Below the pieces are notes generated by a model. It searched no databases and was not told where the DNA came from. It saw only the letters and a program-made list of their open reading frames with translations. This document shows, piece by piece, positions 37,280-44,948 of a stretch of 64,000 bases of DNA. A program made the position numbers and the translations under genes. Every line of letters begins with the position of its first letter. Positions within the stretch are counted from its first letter, which is position 1. Source of the stretch: an uncultured Erythrobacter sp. (GTDB lineage Bacteria > Pseudomonadota > Alphaproteobacteria > Sphingomonadales > Sphingomonadaceae); assembly GCA_947493165.1 (NCBI GenBank), contig CANLPY010000001.1:2096566-2160565 (forward strand). The letters are read 5' to 3'.

Positions 37280-37469
37280 CGCTATCAGCTTTCATAAGAG
37301 TGTTGAGTTGAGCCCGGTCGAACGAAGCCGTCGGTTCAGAATTCGGATTGTGCAGTGCCATTGCCAATTCGTCGGGAGTGGATGACCAAAAATCGTCTGG
37401 CCGCCAGCGTAGAAATTGCGCGGAGAGCCCGCACAATTGCGGAACAGTCTCAGCAAAGCTCTGGGTCAT
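37269..37469 (-). CDS. GTA tail assembly chaperone-like small protein (gp10.1, DUF2376/TIGR02216)
   Basis: 66 residues beginning MTQSFAETVPQLCGLSAQFL. The segment RWRPDDFWSSTPDELAMAL is diagnostic of this small family encoded between gp10 and the tape measure. Start 37469 overlaps the gp10 stop by 4 bp; the longer frame from 37598 lies inside gp10 and is not used. Confidence 0.88.
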   Translation of the reverse strand: MTQSFAETVPQLCGLSAQFLRWRPDDFWSSTPDELAMALHNPNSEPTASFDRAQLNTLMKADSDGR

Positions 37470-37780
37470 TTCTGACCCTTGAGGACCTGCGCTAAAATTT
37501 TGCGGATCGGTTTGGTCGCCTCCAATAGCCCCATCGCTATTACGCACCGGCCCAAGGCCTCTCGTGATGGGCGAGTGTTTGATGGGAGGCAGTGCCAAAG
37601 CAGCGCCGTTATCTCGGTGATGCTCAAGGCTCCCTGTGATGCTCTTTCAACCAAGCTAAATAGCGATCCTAGTTCCTCTTCCGCAGCGACAAGAGCCTCA
37701 AATGTCGGGCGCAGGATGTAACTCTGGCGATCAATTATAAGCTCTGCCTCGCCTCGCAGGGCGTTCGCACTGCTGCTCAT
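37466..37780 (-). CDS. GTA tail assembly chaperone (gp10 family)
   Basis: 104 residues. Contains GEAELIIDRQSYILRPTFEALVAAEE and an ITEITALLWHCL helix, matching the GTA-gp10 family. Overlaps gp9 and gp10.1 by 4 bp each side. Confidence 0.88.
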   Translation of the reverse strand: MSSSANALRGEAELIIDRQSYILRPTFEALVAAEEELGSLFSLVERASQGALSITEITALLWHCLPSNTRPSREALGRCVIAMGLLEATKPIRKILAQVLKGQK

Positions 37781-38184
37781 GCAGGCACCACTGGCCCCGA
37801 GCTCTCCAGCTGCAAAGTGTAATTGCGTTCTCCGTTGAAATCGCCCGAATAGTCCAAGCGCTGGACCAGAAAGCGGCCACGAAGTTTTTCGCCATCTTCG
37901 AAAGACAATTCATAGTCATCGACGGTTCCGGCTAGCGCGTGGGCTCTAACGCTGTTTTCTGCCGCGCTGCCGAGGAAAATACCTGCGGCACTCACCGAAA
38001 CAGAGCGCGTTCCAGCGCCTGATAGCAAATCGCGCCAGCCACCCGATTCTTTATGAGTTACAACAATTGTATCGCCGTTGATGCTCATTTGTGTCGTGCG
38101 CAGACCGGCAACGGTTTCGTAGGTAGGGGTTGATGCTCCGTCGCTGATTTTCAGCAAGAAGGCAGAGCCATTTTGTGCAGGCAT
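37777..38184 (-). CDS. GTA major tail tube protein (gp9, TP901-1 family)
   Basis: 135 residues. MPAQNGSAFLLKISDG at the start and KESGGWRDLLSGAGTRSVSVSAAGIF in the middle are characteristic of the TP901-1-type major tail protein. Polymerises into the tail tube around the tape measure. 5 bp after gp8. Confidence 0.93.
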   Translation of the reverse strand: MPAQNGSAFLLKISDGASTPTYETVAGLRTTQMSINGDTIVVTHKESGGWRDLLSGAGTRSVSVSAAGIFLGSAAENSVRAHALAGTVDDYELSFEDGEKLRGRFLVQRLDYSGDFNGERNYTLQLESSGPVVPA

Positions 38185-38189
38185 AGTGC

Positions 38190-38585
38190 TTACTCCGTAA
38201 TCGGTTCTAGGATGCGGAAACGGTATTCGATGAGCGCGCCGCGCAGGTTGTTCGGCCGCCGCTCGCTGCGTGCTCGTAGAAAGCGTGACGAGGCCAACTC
38301 AAACCCAACCTGTTCGCGTGCGAACAGTGATATTCGGCGCTCGATGGCTTCGACTTTCTCGGCATCAGCGGCTGGATCATCGGCTCGGCTTTCAAGCTCC
38401 AGAGCAATGCGGACTTCTCGGCCCGCGCGTTCCTTTGTCCCCCAGTCAGTCGAGGCGCTGGCGGCAATGCCAAGCCAAGGAGGGCTCGCACGTAGAGGGC
38501 TTTCTTCCTCGATTGCATTGATGTTCTGCAATGAGGGATCAGCCCGCAACCATTCTATTAACGCGGCGCGCAGGAGGCTTTCCAT
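38190..38585 (-). CDS. GTA tail terminator-like protein (gp8, DUF3168)
   Basis: 131 residues. DUF3168 features: LLRAALIEWLRAD opening, a WGTKERAGREVRIALELES core and the closing RGALIEYRFRI. Thought to cap the tail tube at the neck. Confidence 0.88.
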   Translation of the reverse strand: MESLLRAALIEWLRADPSLQNINAIEEESPLRASPPWLGIAASASTDWGTKERAGREVRIALELESRADDPAADAEKVEAIERRISLFAREQVGFELASSRFLRARSERRPNNLRGALIEYRFRILEPITE

Positions 38586-38590
38586 GTGCT

Positions 38591-38758
38591 CTATTTCCTC
38601 GTGAAATCAGGCCACAATGACGTGGCAGAGCGCCACACATGGCGCCCACTTCTTGAGTGTTCTTGGCGCTGCTTAGTGCGGCTTAAACCAGTTGTTTCGG
38701 CTCTCAATCTCAACCGCTCCGCAGTTTCGTGAAGTGCAGCTGATCGGGCGGTGATCAC
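38591..38758 (-). CDS. Small Arg-rich ORF in the gp7 (head-tail adaptor) position
   Basis: 55 codons from a GTG at 38758 whose last two bases are part of the gp6 stop (GTGA overlap), ending 5 bp before gp8. The sequence is basic, with about 12 Arg in 55. Rhodobacter GTA has a head-closure protein of about 110 residues here. This could be a shortened functional version, a remnant, or chance; the overlap start and tight spacing favour translation. No family recognised. Confidence 0.45.
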   Translation of the reverse strand: MITARSAALHETAERLRLRAETTGLSRTKQRQEHSRSGRHVWRSATSLWPDFTRK

Positions 38759-39303
38759 GCCAAGCTGACGCTACGCCAGGGACACCAAAGTGCCCTGACA
38801 GTGAGAGGGATCTCTGATGGAGTTGATTGGTCGCGGTCGCGATATTGATGAGCGGCCAGCCTTATAATCCCTTGGCGCAGCGGTGCTGGTAGTGTCGCCC
38901 AATTGCTTGCCAATCCGGTTTGGACTTCAAAAATGACGGCCCGAGCATTCTCGGGTGCACTGATGATGCAAATGTGCGCGCGACCAGATGCGCAAATGTC
39001 GACCTCATAGCGTTCCGCCTGGAATGGGCGGCGAGTGCCATTAGCCTCAAGCACTTCTGCCGAATTGACTGCAATAACCGGCTTTGAGGCCAGTCTGCTG
39101 TGCCCCGCTTGTGCAGCTACGCTTTCTTCTACGCTCACTTGCATAGGCATTTGTCCAATGAAGGCTTCGCATAATTGGGCTGAGCAATTAAGCAGGTCAG
39201 TCAGGGCATGATCCTCGGAATTGCGAGTGATGCTGAGCCACGCTTTTAGATCGCTAAGCGCTGCACCACTGAGGTCGGCAGGTGTCACAATAGTACGCCG
39301 CAT
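38755..39303 (-). CDS. GTA head-tail connector protein (gp6)
   Basis: 182 residues. Helical N-terminus (SDLKAWLSITRNSEDHALTDLLNCSAQLCEAFIG) typical of gp6-like connectors, and a C-terminal LRQGIIRLAAHQYRDRD segment. Binds below the portal in the neck. 138 bp separate it from the capsid gene. Confidence 0.88.
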   Translation of the reverse strand: MRRTIVTPADLSGAALSDLKAWLSITRNSEDHALTDLLNCSAQLCEAFIGQMPMQVSVEESVAAQAGHSRLASKPVIAVNSAEVLEANGTRRPFQAERYEVDICASGRAHICIISAPENARAVIFEVQTGLASNWATLPAPLRQGIIRLAAHQYRDRDQSTPSEIPLTVRALWCPWRSVSLA

Positions 39304-39392
39304 TGCGGTCTCCAGAATGGTTGTGAAATAGAGTGCACCCGCGCCGCTCTGGTCGGCGGGAGGGGCGCCGTTGGCGGCGCGGGCGCGGTGTG

Positions 39393-39428
39393 CCGGCGAG
39401 GGAGCAAGGGGCTACTCAACCTCGCCGG
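39393..39428 (-). other. Hairpin between capsid and connector genes
   Basis: Perfect 9-bp stem CCGGCGAGG/CCTCGCCGG with an 18-base loop, 14-49 bp after the capsid stop on the coding strand. No T run, so more likely an RNA-stability or processing element than a terminator. Confidence 0.5.
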
Positions 39429-39441
39429 GTTATCGTTTCGA

Positions 39442-40590
39442 TCAGGCCTCGATCTTGAGCAGCTTGATCGCGTTGCTATCGAGCACTTTGCCGCCGATCC
39501 GCTTGGTCGCGTAGAAGTGGACGAAGGGCTTATTCGTGAACGGGTCACGCAAGATCTGTGTCGCGCTGCGCTCCGCGATCAAATAGCCGTGGCGGAAGTT
39601 ACCGAAGGCAATTGGGAAAGTGCCTGATGCGATATCCGGCATATCTTCAGCCTCCACCACTGGATAGCCGAGTAGCCGATCCGGCTGACCTTCAACCATG
39701 CCAGGCTGCCACAAGAAGGCACCATCAGCAGTTTTTAGCTTTCGCACTTCTGCAAGCGTGGCTGAGTTCATTACAAAGCTGGCGCCCTGACGATGCCCAG
39801 ACTTCATGGTGTGGATCAGATCGATCAGTTTGGCGTCTGGCGCACCATCAAACCCGCTGGCATCGCCTGAGCCTAAATATTGCAAGGTTCCGAAGGCCCG
39901 AACGCCGTCTTCGCCGATACCATTGGGCGCTGAGAGGAAACCTTCAGGCTGATCAGAACCCGAGCCGGATACAAAGGCTGCACCTTCTGCACGTGCGAAT
40001 TCGCTGGCAATCTCGCTAGAAAGCCAGCGTTCAAGGTCGAAACCTGCATCGTCCAGCATCGATTGGCTCGCTGCTGGATTGGCGTACAGATCACCGGTTG
40101 GCGGTGCGATTTCAGCAAATTCTGGCGCGTCTGTTTCAGGACGAGAAGCAGTTTCACTCACCCAACCAGAGGCTGTGCCGCCAGTCGAAACCAGCTTGCG
40201 ATAGCCTGCGCTGCCAGTTTGCACCACTTGAGCGATGCTGCGGATCGGGCTGATTTCTGCCAGTTCAGCTGCGATCAAAGCATCAATCTCGCGAGGCACC
40301 GCATATCCGCCATCAGTCGGAACTGCACCGCTAATCGATTTGATCTCACTTTCGTTGCCGCGTCGCAGATAGCCGTCCACAAAGCCTTTCACTTCGCCTG
40401 ATGATTGCGCATTGCCCATCGCAGGGCGCGAGGCTGCACGGGACACTTTATCAAGGCGAGCCTTCACTTCATCGACATCTTGGCGAAGTCCCGTGATTTC
40501 GGTTTCGGCTTTGTCTTGACGAGCGACGATGTCGAAACTCTCTTCCAGTTGAGCTTCGGGCTGAGTTTTAGGGATGGGTGTGATTTCCAT
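39442..40590 (-). CDS. GTA major capsid protein (gp5, HK97 fold)
   Basis: 382 residues from ATG 40590 (MEITPIPKTQPEAQLEESFD). The N-terminal coiled-coil scaffold-like delta region (about 10-80) is normally removed by the prohead protease; mature HK97-fold sequence follows (GAVPTDGGYAVPREIDALI, AAFVSGSGSDQPEGFL, GYPVVEAEDMPDI). The open frame also has an ATG at 40617, but that codon abuts the T run of a terminator hairpin and has no ribosome site, whereas AGAAAGG precedes 40590. The most abundant particle protein. Confidence 0.93.
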   Translation of the reverse strand: MEITPIPKTQPEAQLEESFDIVARQDKAETEITGLRQDVDEVKARLDKVSRAASRPAMGNAQSSGEVKGFVDGYLRRGNESEIKSISGAVPTDGGYAVPREIDALIAAELAEISPIRSIAQVVQTGSAGYRKLVSTGGTASGWVSETASRPETDAPEFAEIAPPTGDLYANPAASQSMLDDAGFDLERWLSSEIASEFARAEGAAFVSGSGSDQPEGFLSAPNGIGEDGVRAFGTLQYLGSGDASGFDGAPDAKLIDLIHTMKSGHRQGASFVMNSATLAEVRKLKTADGAFLWQPGMVEGQPDRLLGYPVVEAEDMPDIASGTFPIAFGNFRHGYLIAERSATQILRDPFTNKPFVHFYATKRIGGKVLDSNAIKLLKIEA

Positions 40591-40617
40591 GGGGCATGCA
40601 ACCTTTCTGTTGGGCAT

Positions 40618-40642
40618 AAAAAAGGCCGCCCCGTTGGCGGCC
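40618..40642 (-). terminator. Intrinsic terminator-like hairpin between prohead protease and capsid genes
   Basis: On the minus strand, a perfect 7-bp GC stem GGCCGCC/GGCGGCC with a 5-base loop, followed directly by TTTTTT. It lies 28 bp after the protease stop and 28 bp before the capsid ATG. Meets the formal description of a rho-independent terminator inside the operon. Confidence 0.75.
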
Positions 40643-40669
40643 GGTTGGGAAATGGGACTTGATTGGCAG

Positions 40670-41074
40670 TTAGGTAACGAAATGAACGCGGGCGCTGTGC
40701 TGAAGCGGGTGGCTAACCAAGCTCACTTCAAACAAATCAATGCCTAGCAATTCACGACCTTGTTCGGACGAGCGAAATTCGCGTGCGCGATAACCAAAAC
40801 TTAGGCCGCTGACCTCGCTGGCCTCGAGCAGTTTTGCAGCGCGGGAGGCAACCATGTCGATCCGAGCAATTACGCGAAGTCCTCGTGCGTCTTCGACAAT
40901 ACTCTCTATTTCGCCAATTTTTTGATCTGGCCGGTGTTGCCATAATAATGGCAGCGGATCACAGCGTTCACTTATCGTCTTGACGAATGCCCCGCGGCGG
41001 ACGGTGTCTTGCGATGCGTCAGGAATATCAAAGACGCTTGCATAGCCTGCGAAGCGGATTGATGCCTCAGTCAT
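40670..41074 (-). CDS. GTA prohead protease (gp4, HK97 family)
   Basis: 134 residues. Matches HK97-type prohead proteases: RFAGYASVFDIPDASQDTVRRGAF opening, the LLWQHRPDQKIGEI His region and GLSFGYRA with the catalytic Ser. Shorter than free-standing proteases, as in GTAs. Overlaps the portal gene by 4 bp. Confidence 0.92.
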   Translation of the reverse strand: MTEASIRFAGYASVFDIPDASQDTVRRGAFVKTISERCDPLPLLWQHRPDQKIGEIESIVEDARGLRVIARIDMVASRAAKLLEASEVSGLSFGYRAREFRSSEQGRELLGIDLFEVSLVSHPLQHSARVHFVT

Positions 41075-42231
41075 GGGAATGCTCCGTCTGGTCGAATGCC
41101 TAGCAATTTGCGCTTTTCCTCATCGCTTAGGAAATCAGCATCCGACACCTGTTTCCAGAGTCGCTCACGGTCTTCTGAGAGCGCGGGGACGCGGTCCAGA
41201 TCAACCGACAGCTCGCCATCTTTGAACCACGGTCTTAGGCCTTCATCCAAAGCCGAGAATATTTTGTCAGCAAGAGGCAGCAGAGTCAGCCTCCACAGCG
41301 CGCGATTTGCCTCACGATAATTGGAGTACGTGTTATCCCCCGGGAGCCCAAGCAACATTGGTGGTACGCCGAAGGCTAGGGCAATATCACGAGCTGCAGC
41401 GCTTTTCAGCGTCGCGAAGTCCATATCGGCAGGAGAAAGCGCCATGCTCTGCCATTTTAGCCCGCCATCCAGCAGCATTGGTCGCCCTGCATTGGTGGAC
41501 CCTGAAAATGCCGTGGCGAGCTCGTCTTTCAGTCGCTCTAATTGGTCTGGTGACAAGGCCATTCCATCATCAGAATCGTAAACCAAGGCACCAGATGGCC
41601 GCGCAGCGTTTTCTAGCAGCGCTCTATTCCATTGAGCCGCGGCATTGTGGACAGCGATGGCTTGATGGGCCGCTGCGAGTGCACCTGCGCCATATAAGTC
41701 TTCGACAGGATGCATCGCCTTGATATGAATGATATTAGGCCAGCCATTGTCATCCTCGACAGAAATCTTGCTCGCCACCTCACCAGGCCGATACTCGTAT
41801 GCGCATGGCCAACCATCCCCTCCTGATTTGATGGTGACACGATCAGGCCGGAGAGCGAACAGTTCAACTGGCGTCCCTGAACCATCTTTGATGATTTGAA
41901 CGAAACTGTTGCCGTGGAGCAAGACATGTGCGGCAATAGTCTCAATCAATGATTGGCCCGCACTTGTAGCTGTGACCAGCTGCCTAAGATCGGAGTCGTT
42001 TGCAGTAAGCGGAGATTGGCCTACCCCTTCCGCAACGATCCTGACAGCGCGCTGTGCAATTGGGTTGCTAACAAAGCCATCACGAATTGCCCGGTTATAT
42101 TCATAACCCGATCCGCTTTGCCCGGTGTCAAATGCTGGAGCCCAAGTGGGCAGAAAGCTCGGTGCCAATGGTGCACGTGCATCTTTGCCACCCTTAAAGG
42201 CGGCAGCGATTGTTTCTAGCAAGGCCATCAA
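41071..42231 (-). CDS. GTA portal protein (gp3, HK97 family)
   Basis: 386 residues. HK97-type portal features: NPIAQRAVRIVAEGVGQSP, HVLLHGNSFVQII, and the C-terminal stem region with ARDIALAFGVPPMLLGLPGDNTYSNYREANRALWR. Forms the dodecameric DNA gate at the capsid vertex. Starts 14 bp after TerL. Confidence 0.94.
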   Translation of the reverse strand: MMALLETIAAAFKGGKDARAPLAPSFLPTWAPAFDTGQSGSGYEYNRAIRDGFVSNPIAQRAVRIVAEGVGQSPLTANDSDLRQLVTATSAGQSLIETIAAHVLLHGNSFVQIIKDGSGTPVELFALRPDRVTIKSGGDGWPCAYEYRPGEVASKISVEDDNGWPNIIHIKAMHPVEDLYGAGALAAAHQAIAVHNAAAQWNRALLENAARPSGALVYDSDDGMALSPDQLERLKDELATAFSGSTNAGRPMLLDGGLKWQSMALSPADMDFATLKSAAARDIALAFGVPPMLLGLPGDNTYSNYREANRALWRLTLLPLADKIFSALDEGLRPWFKDGELSVDLDRVPALSEDRERLWKQVSDADFLSDEEKRKLLGIRPDGAFP

Positions 42232-42245
42232 AGTTCCTTTTGTAG

Positions 42246-43571
42246 TCAGATTGACAGGACGCGTGGTCTGCTGGCCCGACCAAGTAGTAATTCGGTTAGG
42301 CCCCAGACGAGCGCATCGGCACGATCGGGGCTGCGACCTGCCCCTGCATATTCGCCGCCAGCTTTAAGGTTGCACATTTCATCTTCGAGCTGGGGGAAGT
42401 GCCCGCAATGCTTGACGCGTCCAGTTTCATAGAGCGCTGCAATGGGCTCAGCCCGCGCAGCTTTTGATCTGCTTGCATGCACCAACTTTATTGGCAGCTG
42501 ATGGTTCGCAGCGCGCAAGACGCTTGCAACCATTGAGCCGCCTTGATTGGCTTCAGCTACAACTCTGTCAGCCGCCCACTCTTCAGCTGTAAGCGCGACG
42601 CGGCGGGCCCATTGTTCAGGACTTGGTTTTTCTATTGAACAGTCTGCTAGCACATAGGCTTTACCGTCAATGCCGAGCGCGACCGCAATAATGCCGCAAG
42701 CATCACCATTCGATGATGCGGGTGGATCGACTGCGACGACGACACGCTTTATTTCTGCAGGGTTCGGTGATGTGCGAGATTGTTCTAGGAGAGCTCTGTT
42801 CCAAAGAGCGCCTTCGACATCCTTTAACAATTCACCGGCGATTTCTTGACGTGCTAGCTGACTGTTGCCGAACTCTTCCTTAATCGCTGTCAGAAATCGA
42901 TCTGGCAGATTGGCTGAATTTTCGTAGGTGTTCCCACGCGTTACGGCTGTCGCTCCTTCATCTTCTTTCTCTAGCAGTCGTCTAATGAGAGGCACACTGC
43001 GCGGGGTGGTGGTGGCCGTAATGCGAGGATCGTCGCACAGCCTCATCCCCATCAGTAGGTTGTCCCAGCATCGTGTTGCGCGGTCGTGCGCTAGCGGCCA
43101 TTTACCAATCTCATCGCACCAGGCGTGCGAATGTTGAGGGCCGCGGAGCGCGTCAGGCTCAGAGGCAGAAAACAATTGCGCTTGTGCGCCATTTGCGAAT
43201 TTGAGCCGCCTTAAAGAAGACTCGAAAACTGGCCGCCGCTCTGGAGGGCAGCATGCAAGAATTCCGCTTTCGCCTTCTACCATCACCGCGCGAGCTTCCG
43301 CCAATGATGTCGCAACAAGTGCAATCCGGGCTTTGGGATTGCTCTCAGCAATAGACCGGACCCACTCTGAGCCAGCTCGTGTCTTCCCGAACCCGCGACC
43401 TGCGAGAACGAGCCAAACCCGCCAATCACCTGATGGCGGCAATTGAGCGCTGCGCGCGAACAAAGCCCAGTGATAGGTGAACTCTGCGCGCTCCTGTTCG
43501 TCAAAAGTATGAGCGAGCGTGTCCCGAGCATAAATCGGTGCATTGGTCAGCCAATCGAGAGGCTCTTTCAA
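42246..43571 (-). CDS. GTA terminase large subunit (gp2)
   Basis: 441 residues. Walker A AGRGFGKT (57-64), Walker B-like AWCDEIGKW (150-158), motif III region ATTTPRS near 186-192 and the RNase H-like nuclease Asp in VAVDPPASS (D282). The ATP-driven motor that packages host DNA at random in GTAs. Overlaps the upstream small protein gene by 4 bp. Confidence 0.95.
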   Translation of the reverse strand: MKEPLDWLTNAPIYARDTLAHTFDEQERAEFTYHWALFARSAQLPPSGDWRVWLVLAGRGFGKTRAGSEWVRSIAESNPKARIALVATSLAEARAVMVEGESGILACCPPERRPVFESSLRRLKFANGAQAQLFSASEPDALRGPQHSHAWCDEIGKWPLAHDRATRCWDNLLMGMRLCDDPRITATTTPRSVPLIRRLLEKEDEGATAVTRGNTYENSANLPDRFLTAIKEEFGNSQLARQEIAGELLKDVEGALWNRALLEQSRTSPNPAEIKRVVVAVDPPASSNGDACGIIAVALGIDGKAYVLADCSIEKPSPEQWARRVALTAEEWAADRVVAEANQGGSMVASVLRAANHQLPIKLVHASRSKAARAEPIAALYETGRVKHCGHFPQLEDEMCNLKAGGEYAGAGRSPDRADALVWGLTELLLGRASRPRVLSI

Positions 43572-44029
43572 CTTTCGTCCTCTTGAGGTGCGCGGGGCTC
43601 TTTAACTCTCGATCGAATGTCTTCAATCTTACGATCAATTGACGCTCGGATTTCCTCTGCGGTTACGCTGCGCTGAATACTTTGAGCAGTCGCTGCACTC
43701 TCGCGATGATAGTTCAAAAGACGCATAGCATTGGCGAAATCATATTTGGTTTCGTCGGCTGCCTGTTGGTCCCCGTGACGCAACCTTCGGAGCAATTCCA
43801 TCTCTAGTCGCGCATACCCTTCTTCTAACGCGGCTTGCCAGTTTTCTGCGAACTTGGGGTCATTTGCCTTCGCCTGATAAACGGTTTTTTCGCAAACGCG
43901 AGCGGCTCTCGCCGCGCATGAAACGTCTGAAGTCAATGCGAGTTGTTGGATAAAGGCTTTCCGCCAATGCGGATTTTTGCGACAAGATGGAGCACAGACA
44001 ATTGCACGCGATCGCGCTTCTTGAGCCAT
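43568..44029 (-). CDS. Putative small terminase subunit (gp1-like)
   Basis: 153 residues. RKAFIQQLALTSDVSCAARAARVCEKTVYQAKANDPKFAENWQAAL reads as a helix-turn-helix of the type found in small terminases, and the C-terminal third is helical and charged. First gene of the GTA operon, with ribosome site GGAGA and ATGA overlap to terL. In Rhodobacter GTA the small terminase has lost specific packaging-site recognition; whether that holds here cannot be read from the sequence. Confidence 0.82.
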   Translation of the reverse strand: MAQEARSRAIVCAPSCRKNPHWRKAFIQQLALTSDVSCAARAARVCEKTVYQAKANDPKFAENWQAALEEGYARLEMELLRRLRHGDQQAADETKYDFANAMRLLNYHRESAATAQSIQRSVTAEEIRASIDRKIEDIRSRVKEPRAPQEDES

Positions 44030-44122
44030 TGCCGTTCTCCAGATTATTGGGGTACGAACGTTGAGTTTTGCGGGAGCAGCCTTGGCTAACGACGCCGACT
44101 CACACTATCGCGATGTTGAGTT

Positions 44123-44151
44123 CTTCTAACCAAATAGCGTGACAATGTCAA
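44123..44151 (-). promoter_or_regulatory. Predicted promoter of the GTA operon
   Basis: On the minus strand, a perfect -35 TTGACA (44146-44151), 17-bp spacer, and -10-like TAGAAG (44123-44128). The implied start is near 44116, giving a leader of about 87 bases before the first GTA gene. Motif match only. Confidence 0.6.
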
Positions 44152-44267
44152 TACAAAAGTGCCAAATGGGTTATTAATTTGCAGTTGCGTGACCTATGCA
44201 GGTGCATTACGCGGCACCGCTATAGAGCGCTGCACCCGGCGTCTCATCGCCTGAAAGGTGTCGAATA

Positions 44268-44933
44268 TTGGCTTGGCTTCGTGGTCTCTACAATTGGACG
44301 ATGGATAAGGCGTCCCACCCGCAAGCGGTTTGGTGGCTCGCTTTCTTCTGCTTTATCGAATCTAGCTTTTTCCCAATCCCGCCACATCCCTTGTTGGGAT
44401 TGATGTGCTTAGCTGAGCCGAGGAAAGCCTTGCGGTTCGCGATGGTCGCGACGGTTGCGTCGGTGCTCGGCGGGCTGTTTGGTTATGGAATCGGATATGC
44501 GCTCTACGAAACTGTTGGCGTACCGCTGCTCACTGCTATCGGATTGATCGACAGCGTACCTGCCGCACAATGCACGTTTAACGAATATGGGGTGTATGCG
44601 GTAACGATCGCCGCAGCCACCCCGGTTCCCTTCAAACTCCTGACCATCACAGCGGGGGCGCTGCAAATGGACTTGGTCCCATTCATGCTCGCGTCAATTG
44701 CTGGCCGCGCGCTGATTTTTGTTACTGTCGGGCTGCTGTTTCAGTTTTTCGGGGCGCCAATCAAGCGCGTCATCGACAAGTATCTTGGGACTGTCACCAC
44801 GATTTTCGTGCTGCTAGTCGTCGGTGGATTCTTCGCCATTGCACAGCTAGGCGGCGACAACGACAACGCAAATGACGGAAATACTTGCGAGGTAGCTACT
44901 CAGATCAGCGTGGAAGAGCCGGAAACGAGCTAA
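44268..44933 (+). CDS. yqaA: YqaA-family small VTT-type inner-membrane protein
   Basis: 221 residues with about four or five TM segments. FIESSFFPIPPHPLLGLMCL and the GYGIGYALYETVG region place it in the YqaA/SNARE-associated (DedA-like, VTT) group. The C-terminal tail is acidic and soluble. The TTG at 44268 is preferred because GAAAGG lies 9 bases upstream and the family retains the LRGLYNWTM segment; ATG 44301 would remove it. Role in Sphingomonadales unknown. Divergent from the GTA operon. Confidence 0.82.
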   Translation: MAWLRGLYNWTMDKASHPQAVWWLAFFCFIESSFFPIPPHPLLGLMCLAEPRKALRFAMVATVASVLGGLFGYGIGYALYETVGVPLLTAIGLIDSVPAAQCTFNEYGVYAVTIAAATPVPFKLLTITAGALQMDLVPFMLASIAGRALIFVTVGLLFQFFGAPIKRVIDKYLGTVTTIFVLLVVGGFFAIAQLGGDNDNANDGNTCEVATQISVEEPETS

Positions 44934-44948
44934 CGCCAACGCCGCACG

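Larger units (their letters stand above)
30477..44151 (-). other. Gene transfer agent (GTA) structural gene cluster
   Basis: About 13.7 kb on one strand encoding packaging, head, tail and cell-wall-degrading proteins in the order of Rhodobacter capsulatus GTA. No integrase, repressor, replication or lysis gene is present, and it is flanked by ordinary host genes without attachment-site repeats that I could see. Genes mostly overlap by 1-11 bp. Individual members are listed below; gp numbers follow the Rhodobacter scheme and are assigned by order and motif. Confidence 0.9.

Noticed and set aside
30477-44151. Reading the cluster as an active or defective prophage
   Set aside because: No integrase, repressor, replication, lysis genes or attachment repeats, and gene order is that of GTAs.
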